DNA of 64,000 bases from Trichinella spiralis. Taxonomy: Eukaryota > Nematoda > Enoplea > Trichinellida > Trichinellidae. The position numbers and the translations under genes are program-made. Positions 49,009-61,321 of this stretch are shown one piece after another. The DNA lies in the NCBI GenBank assembly GCA_000181795.3, contig CM012953.1, forward strand, positions 12,264,048-12,328,047. The letters run 5' to 3'. The notes beneath the pieces were generated by a model that was not told where the DNA came from, made no database searches, and saw nothing but the letters and a program-made list of their open reading frames with translations. Position 1 is the first letter of the stretch; each line of letters opens with the position of its first letter.

Positions 49009-51531
49009 ATGGATCATTTGGCTGTCAGCTGTCCACATGTGATTCAAAAAATTTGCAGTTATCTGGACGTTGGTGATATTATTTCATTTGCAAAAACTTG
49101 TAAATCTGTTAATAAGATAGTAGATGATGAAAAAATGTGGATCATGCTGAACTTCAGAGGTAAAATTTTTCCATATTTTCTAAAATATATAATAATCAAA
49201 TGTTGATTTGTTTTGGCTTATTATTTATTATTATTTTATTTATTATTTTTTAAAATGATTTTTTCATTATCAGTTAAAAATTGTTGATTTGGAATGTGAA
49301 TGTTAAATTATTTTAAATGCAAAAGCTGTGTTTGTTGTTCATTGATATGCTAAGTTAAGTGAATAATAAAACAAATACAAAGCATTATCTTAAAACAACT
49401 TGTTTTTTAATTATCTGACAATTTTTAAATAATAAAGATGATCAATCTATTTTGACGTTGTTGTTAAATAACGGCGTCATTTTTGTTAGATGATTTGATA
49501 ACCACAATAAAATTAGTCCTTTATAAGGGTAATGCTAAATAAACATTGGTTCTGCATTTATTCATTACATTCAATAATTACAATTATTCAAGAAACAAAT
49601 TTGTAACCGTAGAAATCAAAGTTTTAATGCGCTCGCTATTTTTAGATTATAATGTATCTGAAGAAGCAGTGTGGACATCGTGGAGTTCAAAGAATTTTTA
49701 TCAGCTAGGTATGAAATTTTAATTATATCAAATCGTTTTTTAAATGAAACAGTACACTTCAGTTTTATACAAATTTCACCGACTTTTTGGGCTTTTCAAG
49801 AGAAATTTTAATTCGTTTGGTGGACTGCTGAAAACCATAGTAAGTCAATTCTGTAATAATCGTTTTACATTTATATGCCGACATAAAATTCAGCATCTTA
49901 TTTATTGAGGTCGATCAAAATTGCATCACATTATGTGAAGTTCTTCCACCAGTAGATTTTTGTTGGCTTCAAAATAGCAATCTTTTAACTTATCTAGAAC
50001 CAGATGCATCAATTTTGAAAAGCACAATTAAAGCGGGACAATTGGCTCCACACCTCGGACGTTTATATCCAATTTTTAGTCTTCGTCCATCTGGTCACCT
50101 TGTAATATGTGAATGTTTTCACTGCAATGATCAGGAAGCAGTTGATGAAAATGGACACTGTCCATGTTCTTTTACTGTGCAAGGAACTTCTGGAAGGTCG
50201 AAATATCAACTTTGTTGGGACTCCTGCTTTTCTTGGGTAAATTAATTATCAAATAATCATTGCCTATTCAAAATATACTTTGCTTCAGTCAAATGACGGT
50301 TTTAAATTCACATGTTACAAAAGTACTTCTGGAAACCAGGGAGTTGATTTCGATGTGGATCTTCAGGTAAAATATAGCAGCTTGTAACTGTTTAGAATAC
50401 ATTTAGTTAAGTTTAAAGAATAACTTGTTCCATAGAATGTTTTAAATAATTAAACGCAAGCAACTTTGCATAATTAAGCGATTGATAAATTTGTTATCAT
50501 AAAGCTGTAAAACATTTCAAAAATTTTGATATTCCTTTTGATCAGAATGCTAAAAGCTATCATTTTTTATTTTAAGTTGTTTTATAGATAATGATTTACG
50601 AAGTAAAAGCATGAATGTAATTTTTAAAATATAGTTAATGGAATTGAAAAAAGAATTATTGAAAATTCTTTTAAAGACAAATCCAAATGCATGAATTTTT
50701 AACATGGTATGATTCATAATGCATGTCATTTTAGGATTTTCTTAGACGTGAACATGGTGCAGTTCGTAAAAGCAGTGATGTTACGTCTATGAAAGAATTC
50801 AACCATAATTATCTTTATTATCGTCCAGAAAGTTTGCGCAAATGCTTTGCTTTTTTGAAAAACAGGTGCATAATTATGAATTTTTATTTTTGAGCTGCTA
50901 TCATTGTCATTTTCTAGGGGAATTTATGACGCCATTCGCTTGCCTTGCTTTGAAACGCCTTCTAATGTTGAGAACCCATTTTTAATTAAGCCCGGCATCT
51001 ATTTTGGAACATGTTCAAATAGAGGTTGGCTAATTTATGAGATTCGATATGATTTCTCAAGCACGATGCTTACCGGAGTCAACTTGACAGTTAGATATTG
51101 CTTATCATTTATGTTTTAGCATAACCGTATTTTATTTAATTTTTTTTAATTTTAAGGGCATTCAAATTATACGAGCTGGTGATCATACATTTGAATTCTT
51201 CCACAATTCACAGTTTAATCTTGACGTTCATCATTTGGAATCAGTTCAAAAACTTAACAAATTAATAACTAACAGAATATTCTCTAATGGAAAGAGAACA
51301 AGCACGTCAGAGCGAAGCGAATTCCTTCTTCCACCGGACTTAATTACACGGGTTGAACATCTTCTTTCTTCGTCCACAGGGCAGTATCTAGGCAAAGGAT
51401 TTATTGGCGAAATGATGCAATCAGAAGATTTACCGACATTAGTTGCATTTTGTTTCTCTCAGGAAAGATTTGGAATCCTCAGTCTTGAGTCAAAAGAATT
51501 TGAATTATTTTGTCTTGCATACAACGTTTGA
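49009..51531 (+). CDS. FBXO31: F-box protein, FBXO31-like
   Basis: Substrate receptor of an SCF (SKP1-cullin-F-box) ubiquitin ligase; vertebrate FBXO31 recognises C-terminally amidated proteins and cyclin D1. Eight exons (49009-49159, 49646-49708, 49763-49839, 49910-50236, 50289-50366, 50735-50865, 50918-51089, 51157-51531) give 457 residues in one frame (human 539). The F-box is at residues about 8-45 (VIQKICSYLDVGDIISFAKT). FBXO31 blocks follow: LFGLFKRNFNSFGGLLKTIV, VLPPVD, then FLIKPGIYFGTCSNRGWLIY and, near the end, FCFSQERFGILSLESKEFEL, matching the human [20 protein letters not shown] strand. The long disordered insert of the human protein is absent. The acceptor before exon 4 was chosen to avoid an early stop. 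Confidence 0.85.
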
Positions 51532-52845
51532 CATTTATTTATAAAACATATACTTCCTTTCCAATTATTTGCGCTAGATGCTACACGTTTGTTTTTGTTT
51601 CAAATGATCAATTCGATGTTGATGATTCAAATGTTCTGTTAAATGTTAGTTCTTTATTTATTTCATTATTAATACTATATTGCCATAAAATTTCTAGCAT
51701 TACATTGCACTTACGGGTCACTTACGAGTATAAAATTTACGGAAAGTAAATTATATACTTTTATAGTACTCTAAGTAAAAATTTTGAATTCAAATAATTT
51801 TGTTTTTTTTGAAAATGAGATAACAAAATTAAGCTTAGTGCATTAAATTAAAAGTAAAATATTTTTTTAACTGTCTACTAATCTGAAAAATTATCTGCTA
51901 AATTGCCTCTTGAATGACCAAACGCTTGCTCAAAACATTCTTAGAAGAAGGGGGCAGTGCAATAATGCAGTGACGTAATCAGGAAGATCCGTGTAAATCT
52001 GATCCATTAAGTAAATATCAATTTCATGATTGAAGGTAAACTATAAATAGTATACATTTTTCTGCTTTTCATTGACACAAAATTATGAAAATATATTATA
52101 TTTTTTTAAACCCAAATAAATTTCGCGTGAGTTGATGTATATCTTAAGTTAAATAAATATTGCGTTGCTCAACAAGCTCTGCCAGAGAAATAGCATTGTA
52201 AATGCATGAAATGCTATGTACGCTGCAGTTACAACAGCAAAAAATATTAATAGAACATTTAATTCCTCAGTGAATTTTCAGGATTGGCTTATTTTTTAAC
52301 ATCTACCTTCCTATTAATGTGCATTTAATCAAATTAACAATATCATCATCATATTAATAATTTACATAAGTTTTATTCTAGGCATTAGCATGTGAAATAT
52401 GCCCTTTGCTGAATGTATGAAAATAAATCTGAAACAGTCTTTGCTTGTAGTGTGACCTGAAGTACAGGTGACATTATGTCATCTGTACTTCATCGTGAAG
52501 TATACTAATACTTATTCTAACATGATATGCAGAAATGTTTATTCATATAAAAAATATCAAAAACACATTCTAAAATCCAAAGTTTTAAACATGTAATGTA
52601 CAGTGAAATGAATGAATAATAAAAAAAATATTGATATCATACAGTTTTTAGTAATTTGTCATAATTTAAAGTGTTAGAAATTAGAATCTATTTACATTTA
52701 GATACTATAAATAACTTGTTTACATGAATACGCAGTAATTTGACTCTCGGCAAACATTACGTCATAAACTGGAAATACTTGGCAATTGGCCAACTATTTG
52801 TTCTCTGCTAAAAAGAATTTGCAATTGATATTATCAGCGTGTGTT
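51532..52845. other. AT-rich intergenic DNA
   Basis: No supported gene. The open frame at 51510-51749 overlaps the end of the F-box gene and is probably chance. Confidence 0.45.
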
Positions 52846-53241
52846 GGAAACTCTCAGTTCCTGGAATTGGGGTATATTTGGAAAGCAATGAAAATACGTC
52901 ATTGTGCAAGAGAAGCGCGTATATATACGAGAGAACAAGAGCAGAGTAGCAGTACGAGCAGTACACGCGTTAAGCAGTACGTTCAGTACGAGTGGTAGAG
53001 TACGTTTAGTACGTGTGATAGTAGCAGTGTTAGTCGTATACACTGTGAAGATAACTGTGTGCTTGAGCGGTATTGTTTGAGATCGTTGAATAAAACTGTT
53101 TCTATCTGATTTTCGTTTATTGCTGAAAGCAATAAATTTGTGTGGAACGATATTAGCTTGGACGCAGTAGTTATCACCATTAACAAAGAACCAGAGAAAG
53201 CTTATTCATCACGAGGACGAATAAGCCGCGAATAACTACAG
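52846..53241 (+). mobile_element. Possible solo LTR
   Basis: A segment distinctly less AT-rich than its flanks. It begins tgttggaaactc and ends aactaca, with a TATA-like tatatatac at about 52920 and an aataaa at about 53089 followed by T-rich sequence. This layout fits an LTR of the BEL/Pao or Ty3/gypsy kind. No internal retroelement genes lie beside it and I could not identify a target duplication, so this is a suggestion only. Confidence 0.35.
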
Positions 53242-54183
53242 TCAGTATTGGAACCTGATTGTTAGTTACACAAAGTGTAGCTAAATTTGCTACATAAAGA
53301 TTTATATATGTCTTACTCACAAATGCAAATCATTAAATGCTCACTCTAAAGAAACGATTTAGTTTGATATGAGATAGGCTTAAAATTTACATTATCGTGT
53401 ATCGTATTGTAGAATTTCGACGGAAGTTAGAGTTGTGCATTACTATCTGAACTGTCAGTTTGTATGCAGCGTTGCCTATTCCTCATTGACTTCACTTGTT
53501 AAATAAAATCCTATATTCATTGTTTTGTTTGCTGACTGTGCGAAAAGCATTAGCTTACTTGACGAAAACCAGCAATATTCAGTTTGAATCTCCCGCCATA
53601 TCGTGTATCGCGAGATAAACTTGAAGATAAGATCGTATTAGAATTTAGAACACTACATATTTGAATAAAAATTAATTATTTACATGTTGGCTCTCGTATA
53701 TAAAAATCTTAATTTATATAGTCAATTTAAAAACAATCTATAATTTATTCAAATAAAAAACAAAATTTTACTTTTTGCAGACTGCAAATTAATAACATCT
53801 TTAATTTTACAGTATGCAAAATTACATTTACAGTATTTTACAGTATTGATTAGTCTATTTTTTAAATATCTTTCAATTTTTTTGTTTTTTGAATAATATC
53901 TGAAAAAATATGAATTTTATTAAAATTTCTAACTATATTTAAAAATGAATAAAACTTTCAATTATAGATTTTTTAAATTTATAATGCTTTACATGAATTA
54001 TTTTATAATATGATATTATTTAGAGTTTAAAAATACTATAGGTTATTAAATTCTTTATTCTTAATGTATACGTCCGTATCAAATCAGGACACAAAATAAT
54101 ACCTTCTTTTCTTTTTTTATATATAGTACAGTCAAAGCAAAAAAGTTTTGTCGCTTTTCTTCAGTGTGGTTGTTCTATTGCAA
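53242..54183. other. Intergenic DNA upstream of the INCENP-like gene
   Basis: AT-rich. It ends with an acceptor (cttttcttcag at about 54155-54165) some 20 bp before the start codon, a likely trans-splice site. Confidence 0.45.
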
Positions 54184-57100
54184 ATGGCTAAGCGAAGGTT
54201 AGCACGTAGCTTGAGTAAAAATTTGCTGGTAAGTTCTCTGTATGTTGGCTTTTTATTAAGCGATTTTTGTTTAAGTAATTAGTTTGTGAAGTGTTGCCAG
54301 TAATTGTTTTGTTGTAATTGTATTTATATGAATGAAATGCTAATTCTTAAGTTTTGAAAGTATTAGAACGCTTTTTTTAATGAAAAGTATTGTTTGCTTT
54401 TGTTCATATAGTTATGATTTTTATGAGTTTGTTTTAGTTGTTTCAAAATCCATCTTTGCATTCTCAGTTGTTGAGTTTTCAAGACCTTGTATCGAAAAGA
54501 TTCAAAATGTTGGAGGCTGTTGAGCGTGTGTTGGATAAACAAGCACTGTAAAATTTATTTTTGACACAATTTGAATTTTCCATTTATCGTTTTTTGTCTC
54601 TTGGTTAGTGATGAGGAAGTTATTAAGAATCTTGGAAAGCGGTTCCCTGAAATTTCCGGCTATCTTACTGAAGTATGTGTTTCGAAGTACTTTTTGTTTT
54701 TGTGTCTAATTTTGATTTGGGAATATTGATTTAAATGTAGTTGTCTCACTTAATTCGGCGAATATTTATGGAGTTAAAAAATTTTGCGTCAGATTTTATA
54801 AAAATTTTTACCTGATTGATGAATTTTTATAGTTTTTGGAAGGGGAGAAAAAAGAGAATAATGTGTCGACTTCTTTGCCGAAAGAACAAGAAAATCTGAG
54901 GGAAAATGTGGAAAGGGAATACGAAAAGGTAAATTTTTTGTTGCATTTTATTTTTACGTTATGATAGCTTTTAGTAAGCTTTTTTTACTTTTTGGAGTTA
55001 TTTTAGTTTTTACATTTCAGGTTGAAAGTATAAATCCAGACGAGGAGATTCCCACTTTAGTTGTTGAACAAAAACTTCAAGAATTTTCTGAGGAAAACTC
55101 AACTCAGCATAAAAAATTCTTTGAGCAGAAAATGATGGATGTGCGGTGACCTTGCACTTATTTATATGTAATGATTTTATTTGGTATTTTTTTAGGTTAT
55201 TTTGAATTTACAGGAAGCAGTGGAAGTATGCACGACAACTATTGCTTTATTTATATTTGTACTTATGCATAATATTTTTTACTTAATGAGAAGTATTTTA
55301 GAAGCTTAATAATAGTTTACTGAAAAATGAAGAAACAAAGGTATATTTTGAAAATTACTTGTTTTGTTGTAAATTTATTTTTGGTACTTTGATTCAGCCA
55401 TGTGCTGTTGTGCATGCATCTACTAACACGGATGATGTTGAACTTCATGAAGAAAGAACAAAGATGATGACTCTTTACGCAGATTTGTTCAATGTCGTCC
55501 AAAGAATGGTATGTTTGCATTTAGTAAATTTATCGTCTAGTCAGATGCATTTATACAGATTTACATATATACATTAATGAAAATGCGTTGTAGCATTGTA
55601 AAATTAATAGGTCTATTTTTCATTTTTTGAATTATCATTCTTAAGAGCTAAGATGTATATGCAATTTTTTGTTTAGGGCGATGATTTGAAATGGCTACAT
55701 GAAAAACAGACTGTGCTACATGAACAGGTTAGCAATTAGTTTTTAAATTCGATAATTTTATTTACAATAATTTCGCGTTATTGAAGTTTACAAGCTTGAA
55801 TGACTGTATGAAAGCAGTTGAAGATTTGGTAAATACTGTTAAGAATCCCATTGTCGAACCAGTTGAGGTAACAGAGTAGTTTTATGTTTTCTTGTAACTT
55901 TTGTTGGTTAATGAAGTTTTTGAATGCTATGTTAGTTTTTTAACATTTAGGTGGTAAACAGAGATGAATTACGTGATCAACGTGAAGCTGAAATGTTGGA
56001 ATTATTATCCCTTAAGGTATTGCTATTTTAGCAGTTAAATTATAAATTTACAATTGTTTGCATTTTCTTTTATTTTACATGTTTTCATTGAAATTAAGAG
56101 CAGTTTATCACAATATTAAGGTGAAATTATTTTATCAGAAGAAATTTTTAATATTATTATTTACTTTGTAGAATATGTTAATTTGTTGTTAATTGAAATT
56201 GATCTGTTTTGTATATTTTCAGCTTGAAGTCAGTGAAAATAGTAAGGTAAGGTTTAATTTTTTTTACAGCAGTGTGTTGTTAAAAAGTATGATTTTTAGC
56301 AATTGAAAGATATTTTCAGTCGGTTGGAAGATGTGAAACATATCATTTCATCAAAAACAGAATTAATGCATAACCAACTCACTTCATTGGTTTGTTTATT
56401 TATATTTTAAAATTGTCTTTTTGTTTTTTTTCATGTAATTATACATGTTTTGATGAAAATTTTTGTAATATCTGTGTTAATGATGGCAGGTGGAAGAAAC
56501 GATGGAGTTGAAGCGATGTCGTAAGCAGGAAATTGTTCAATCAGCTAAGGTATAATGCATTTATAAAAACGTTATGCATATAAATTGTATTTTTAAGTGA
56601 AATAAGGTGCTTGAAATTTTGCAACTTCTTATTGAGTCTAATAATGAATTATTATGATAATAAAATCCAAGAACAGTTTTTATCATTATTTTTATTTAGG
56701 AATTAAAGTTCAATGAAATTCAAGCTGAATTGCAGACATTGAAAATTGAATTGTTGGAAAAAGTAAGTTTTCATTTAACTAGAAAATACATTCATTTCCA
56801 TGCATAAATAATAAATTTTTTGCATATTTAGCAAAACAATTTCGATTCATGCAAAAGACAATTTTCTGCAGATATTAAAATGTTGCAAAAAGTAATGTTG
56901 GTCACTGGTGTTGAGTCGATAATAGAACTTTCATGTTCAAACTTATTATTGCCAAATTTATGATAATTTGATTTACTTTACTTTAGATGCGTTGATTGTT
57001 TTTAGAATTTTTTCTTTTTTTATTGTAGATACAAATGGAAAAGGATGAAAAATTGCTTGAATTAGAAAAAATGAAAGAGGTAAAACAATTGAATGATAAA

Positions 57101-59145
57101 TTAATCAAAAGTTATGAAAAATTATTAATGTTGTTAAGCAATTGCATAACTCTGACGAGGAGCGGAAGCGTATGCAAAATGAATTGTCAGAAAAAGCAGC
57201 CATGATAAAGGACTTGGAAGCGAAAATTAAGGAGAAAGTCTGTAGCATAAAGTGAAATTTTGTTATTGAAGAACAGTCATGACCATTTTTAGGATGAATG
57301 CATTACGAAATTACAAGCTTCAGAATTGACTACAACCGCCAAGCAGGTAACTTTGTTTAATGCGATCTTTGCTCGCTTTTAATACAAATACTGAATTAAT
57401 ATTTTGTTACAAATTTTAAATCCAGATTAATTTCTTTTTTTTTCCAGCAAGAAGCTTTGATTTGAAAATATTTTATAATTTATTATTATTGTTAGTGTTG
57501 AATTGTGCATTATGGATATTTTTGTTAAAGATAAATGTAAAAACACTTTTATTTCAAATAGCGAGGAGAAAATATGTTGAAATCAAAGACCCCGAAAGTA
57601 CTGATCAATAAAAAAGCACCCGTTAATCCTGGAAACGTAAAAGTAAGTGCATTTTTATTTGTATTTTATGGCAGTGATGAAATTTGGATTTAGACCGCGA
57701 AAGACTTAGGCACTGAAAGATTGAATCAAGCGTTGAAACGTCATCAGGAAGTTATAAACGCAAAAATATCAGCAAAGTATGCATATTTGTAATTTATACA
57801 TTTAAATTAAGCTTGTTGCAATTAATTTCTTGTATGGATTTTATTTTTATTGTAATCCAATATTACTTTAAATTATTGATAAATCTTTTTCTTTCAGAGG
57901 TGATGCTTATATTCCGGCAGCGAAGAAGCCTTCTTTGTTCCAACCGAAATTTCAAAGCAAGAAATCTCAGGCATACACTTTTTTTGTCTTTTTAGATCAT
58001 CTTGATACATATAAAATTCAGATTTACAATAAATTATAATAAACTGTTTAGTATTTAAAATGGAGCACATTTATATTTTGATTGTTTATCAGGTTTATGA
58101 AATTTTTAGTTACATAAAAAATGGCAATTTTTGTCATACTGAAATTATATTTTAGACTCCAATGAAAACGCCATCACTGTTTACTCCAGCAAAAAAACCG
58201 TCACTTTTTGAAAAGCGAAAAGCTGAAAAAGAAGTATGATTTTTTTCTTCAGAATTTAAAACATTTTTGTTAAGCATTATTTAATGACAGTTATTTTATA
58301 ACAGTTGTTGATGCATTAAATGTTGATTTGCTACAGTCAAACACTTTCGAACAATTTCATATTGTACTTCAATTTGTTGGTTTATTAGAGTAATGTAATG
58401 ATATGAGTTTAGGCTAATTCGGAAGGAATTTCTGAATCTTTGATAAAATCTCCCAGATCTTTCTTGCAAGTTCCGGGCACTTCTGGTGTGAAATTTCCGA
58501 AACCTTCACCATTAAGTGTAAACAAAACCCCTGTAGCAAGTCCAGCGGTATGTTCATAATTTAATTTGATTGAAATATTTTGAAATTAAAAATTGTATGC
58601 TATTTAATATGTGTTATGTTCAAAATTGAAATTTTATTTTTGAGTTGTTTGAATATTTGAGTAATGGGAAATTTCAGTGTCGACTGGATAAGTTGGCGTC
58701 TACTTATTCACAGCACAGTTTGAATGAACCGTTTGGAGCGGATGAAACTAGCACTTTACAGTTAACTGAGCATTCAATGAAGTAAATATAATTGAGTAGA
58801 AATTTTTATGTTTTTATGTTTGGCATTTATGTTGTTTTTTTATTTTATTTTATTTTAAAGCTACGAAATGACAGTTTACGACTCTGATGACAATCCTGTG
58901 GATGGTGAAGAACAGACGAAAAAAGTTCCCACTTGGGCAAACGGTAAGATTTGATAATGTGTAATGATAGTAATAAAAGAAGAAAAATTATAATAATTTC
59001 AATTATTATAGTTTATAATATATATTTTTGTGTTGTAGAATCGAATGTTCAGGTTATCGTTGAGAGACAAGGAAATGATCTGTTCCCTGAAGAAGATTTC
59101 AGTAAAAATGTTGATTTGAAAGAAATGTTAGGGAAAGATATTTAA
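54184..59145 (+). CDS. Coiled-coil protein ending in an INCENP IN-box-like segment
   Basis: About 27 small exons (12-135 nt) keep one frame for roughly 676 residues. Order: basic N terminus (MAKRRLARSLSKNLL), long charged coiled coils (about residues 150-450), a basic Ser/Pro region with repeated KTPSLF and KKPSLF motifs, and a C terminus reading YEMTVYDSDDNPVDGEEQTK, then KVPTWANESNVQVIVERQ, then DLKEML near the end. Human INCENP has [20 protein letters not shown], a Gln 13 residues after the Trp as here, and LDLEDIF, so I infer an Aurora B-binding IN-box. INCENP is the scaffold of the chromosomal passenger complex. The usual TSS phosphosite after the IN-box is missing. Exon 6 is a 12-nt microexon (55214-55225). 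The intron after 57970 seems to use GC instead of GT. The N-terminal survivin/borealin-binding helix is not recognisable. Confidence 0.6.
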
Positions 59146-59807
59146 TGCATGCAATTATAAAAGGCGATATTTATGTCAGCTTGAAGTAGAAATAATACAA
59201 TGGCATTTAATTTTATTATTATTATTTATTGTCGTGATAGTGATATGGTATGAACTTGATGTGGAATAAAACATCTTGGGAATAAAAGTTTATTTGTCTT
59301 TTGAGTTGAAATTGATCACTGCAAAGAAATAGGTAGGAAATGTTGAAAGTGGAAGTTAAATATTGTATATAATTGAATAGAAAAAAATTTTTTTTCTGTT
59401 CTTAGTAGAAATTTCAGTTGATATATTTGATTATTTTCAGTGAAAAGGAATTAACAACTTCTTCTTTTTATAAAATACAATGATGTATTATGGGCAATTT
59501 TCTGGAGACTAAATGAGAATTATTGTTTAAGAAAAGAGAAAATTTTAAAGAAGAGTAACTTTAAACAATAAAGCATTTAATATAAGCAAATTTTAAAATC
59601 GTCTGAAGCGTGGAAAAATTTATTTTCAAAGTTGAATTGCTGCAGGGACGTGGTTTCATTTTTGTAAGTATGATTACTGGATGTTGTTGTTATTTACATT
59701 TTAATTTTTTGAAATTTTAAATTTTATCACAACTAATTAATTAATTGGATAAAATTTTTATTAATGAACAAAGCTACAGTTGAAAGTATTGCAGGTTAAA
59801 TTGTGGA
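59146..59807. other. Intergenic DNA and 5' UTR of the next gene
   Basis: Contains the poly(A) signal of the INCENP-like gene (aataaa at about 59265). The last part has an acceptor (attgcag at about 59794) before the next start codon. Confidence 0.45.
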
Positions 59808-60899
59808 ATGCATCCATCGTCTTCTCCACCATCAACTCCACCGACAACGCCGACTCCTCCTTCTGACGGGAAGAGTACAAAGGCAAGCCCATTATTAAAT
59901 ATGGTAAAGACCGGTGTATCAGCAGTGCGGAAGCAGATCGAAAAATCTAGTAACAAGAGATTACAATAATATGTGAATATGAATAGAATTGTTCAGTGTT
60001 GTACAATTTCAGCTGCTCTAGTTGATAAGAAAATTCAAGTTGAGGTAATGACGCAGGATATAATGGTTTATTTACGATCTTTTGCTTCGCTGGAATCGGA
60101 AACTGAGGCTGCTGTGAAAAAACTGGCCAAAGAGGAAGAACGGCAACGGAAGAAAGCAGAATTTGAAGCAAAGAAAAAGGAGATGCTTCAGAAAGCGATC
60201 ATTCATCACCGAATAATCGTGGCTGAGCCGATTCAGGTGATAATTTTGAAAACCAAACAACCGTGACGAATACACAATTTATTTAAAAATTTTTAATTAT
60301 ATACATGTATATGTATTTTCTTTTAAGGAGAACTCGACAGATTCAAGTGCAGCTGTTACTCCATCATCGCAGCATGTTAAATTGCCGGCGAGTTTTAATG
60401 AGCTTATTGCTACAAGCTCTTTCGCCACTGCTGCTGCTAGTAATGGTGTCTCCCCTTCTTTTGACCTTTCGATGATCCCCATGGATAAATTACTCGCTAT
60501 ACTTATGGATATGGTAAATTTTAATATTTTGCTTGCTGTCATTTTCGTACTGTATTATATCTTTATGTTCTTCCACACACAGAGAAAAGAAGTAGCGAAA
60601 ATTGAACATGATGCAGTGAAGCTTTCCAATTATTTGGACAAAAATAATCTCTGGGATAAAGTGTCGTCAGAGAATGCATTTTACAATTGGGTAGTTATTC
60701 AGGTATTATAATTTTTTCTTCTTTTTCTTTGTTCATAAATATTGCATGTTCCATGTTTTTTATTTGTATTATTTTTCATTTTCAGAAGAATTTGGAAAGT
60801 GCTGCAACTTCACCACCCGCAAAGAAAAGCAAGATGCAAGTGAAATTTGAAAATACTGTTGTTGGTCAGCAGTATTCTGGCAATGATTCTGAAAAATAA
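59808..60899 (+). CDS. Unrecognised 249-residue protein with Pro-rich start and charged coiled coil
   Basis: Five exons: 59808-59913, 60013-60236, 60328-60513, 60583-60702 and 60786-60899, all in frame. Residues about 3-22 are a Ser/Thr/Pro-rich run (PSSSPPSTPPTTPTPPSDGK). A highly charged helix follows (AVKKLAKEEERQRKKAEFEA), then an Ala/Ser-rich linker. A probably helical section (MDKLLAILMDM|RKEVAKIEHDAVKLS) precedes a basic NLS-like PPAKKSKMQ near the C terminus. This suggests a soluble, perhaps nuclear, protein. I do not recognise the family. The exon 1 donor (accg|gtgtat) is the weakest junction. Confidence 0.55.
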
Positions 60900-61248
60900 T
60901 TTTGTTGATTATGTTTCATTTATTTATTTATTTATCATGTATATATATATATATAAATATAATTTATTCATTTGATATAATTTACATATGTATCAAAAAC
61001 GTTTTGTAAATAATCGATGATGAAAATAAAATTTATAATTTTTCTGTTTGAATAGTTGGAAGAAAAATTTTAAAAACTGCAATCAATGTTGACTAATTTG
61101 AAGATATTTCTAAATGAATATTTATTTATTTATAATTTTACAATAATACACTTAAGTGTGCTCACGCTCAAATACATTTGTCAATTGGAAATAATTCACC
61201 GTGCAATGATCAAATTAATAAAAGAATATCAAGCGGGTTGTAAAATTT
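60900..61248. other. 3' flank and intergenic DNA
   Basis: Poly(A) signal (aataaa) near 61025 and a short (AT)n run at about 60938-60957. No gene seen. Confidence 0.5.
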
Positions 61249-61321
61249 TGCCACGAGCCGGGATCGAACCAGCGACCTTTAGATCTTCAGTCTAACGCTC
61301 TCCCTGCTGAGCTATCGCGGC
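61249..61321 (-). tRNA. tRNA-Phe (anticodon GAA)
   Basis: The minus strand folds as a complete cloverleaf. The acceptor stem GCCGCGA pairs with TCGTGGC (one G-T pair), with an A discriminator. The D arm is TAGCTCAGCAGGGAGAGC, the anticodon loop is ACTGAAGAT with anticodon GAA, and the T arm contains GGTTCGATCCC. There is no intron and no encoded CCA. Confidence 0.96.

Noticed and set aside
52786-53186. Overlapping frames on both strands at 52.8-53.2 kb as protein genes
   Set aside because: Low-complexity TRT/SST translations of a tandem gtacgt-type stretch; the DNA layout fits an LTR-like segment better.
60297-60542. Minus-strand frames opposite the 249-aa gene
   Set aside because: Shadows of a spliced plus-strand gene with better codon pattern and splice sites.
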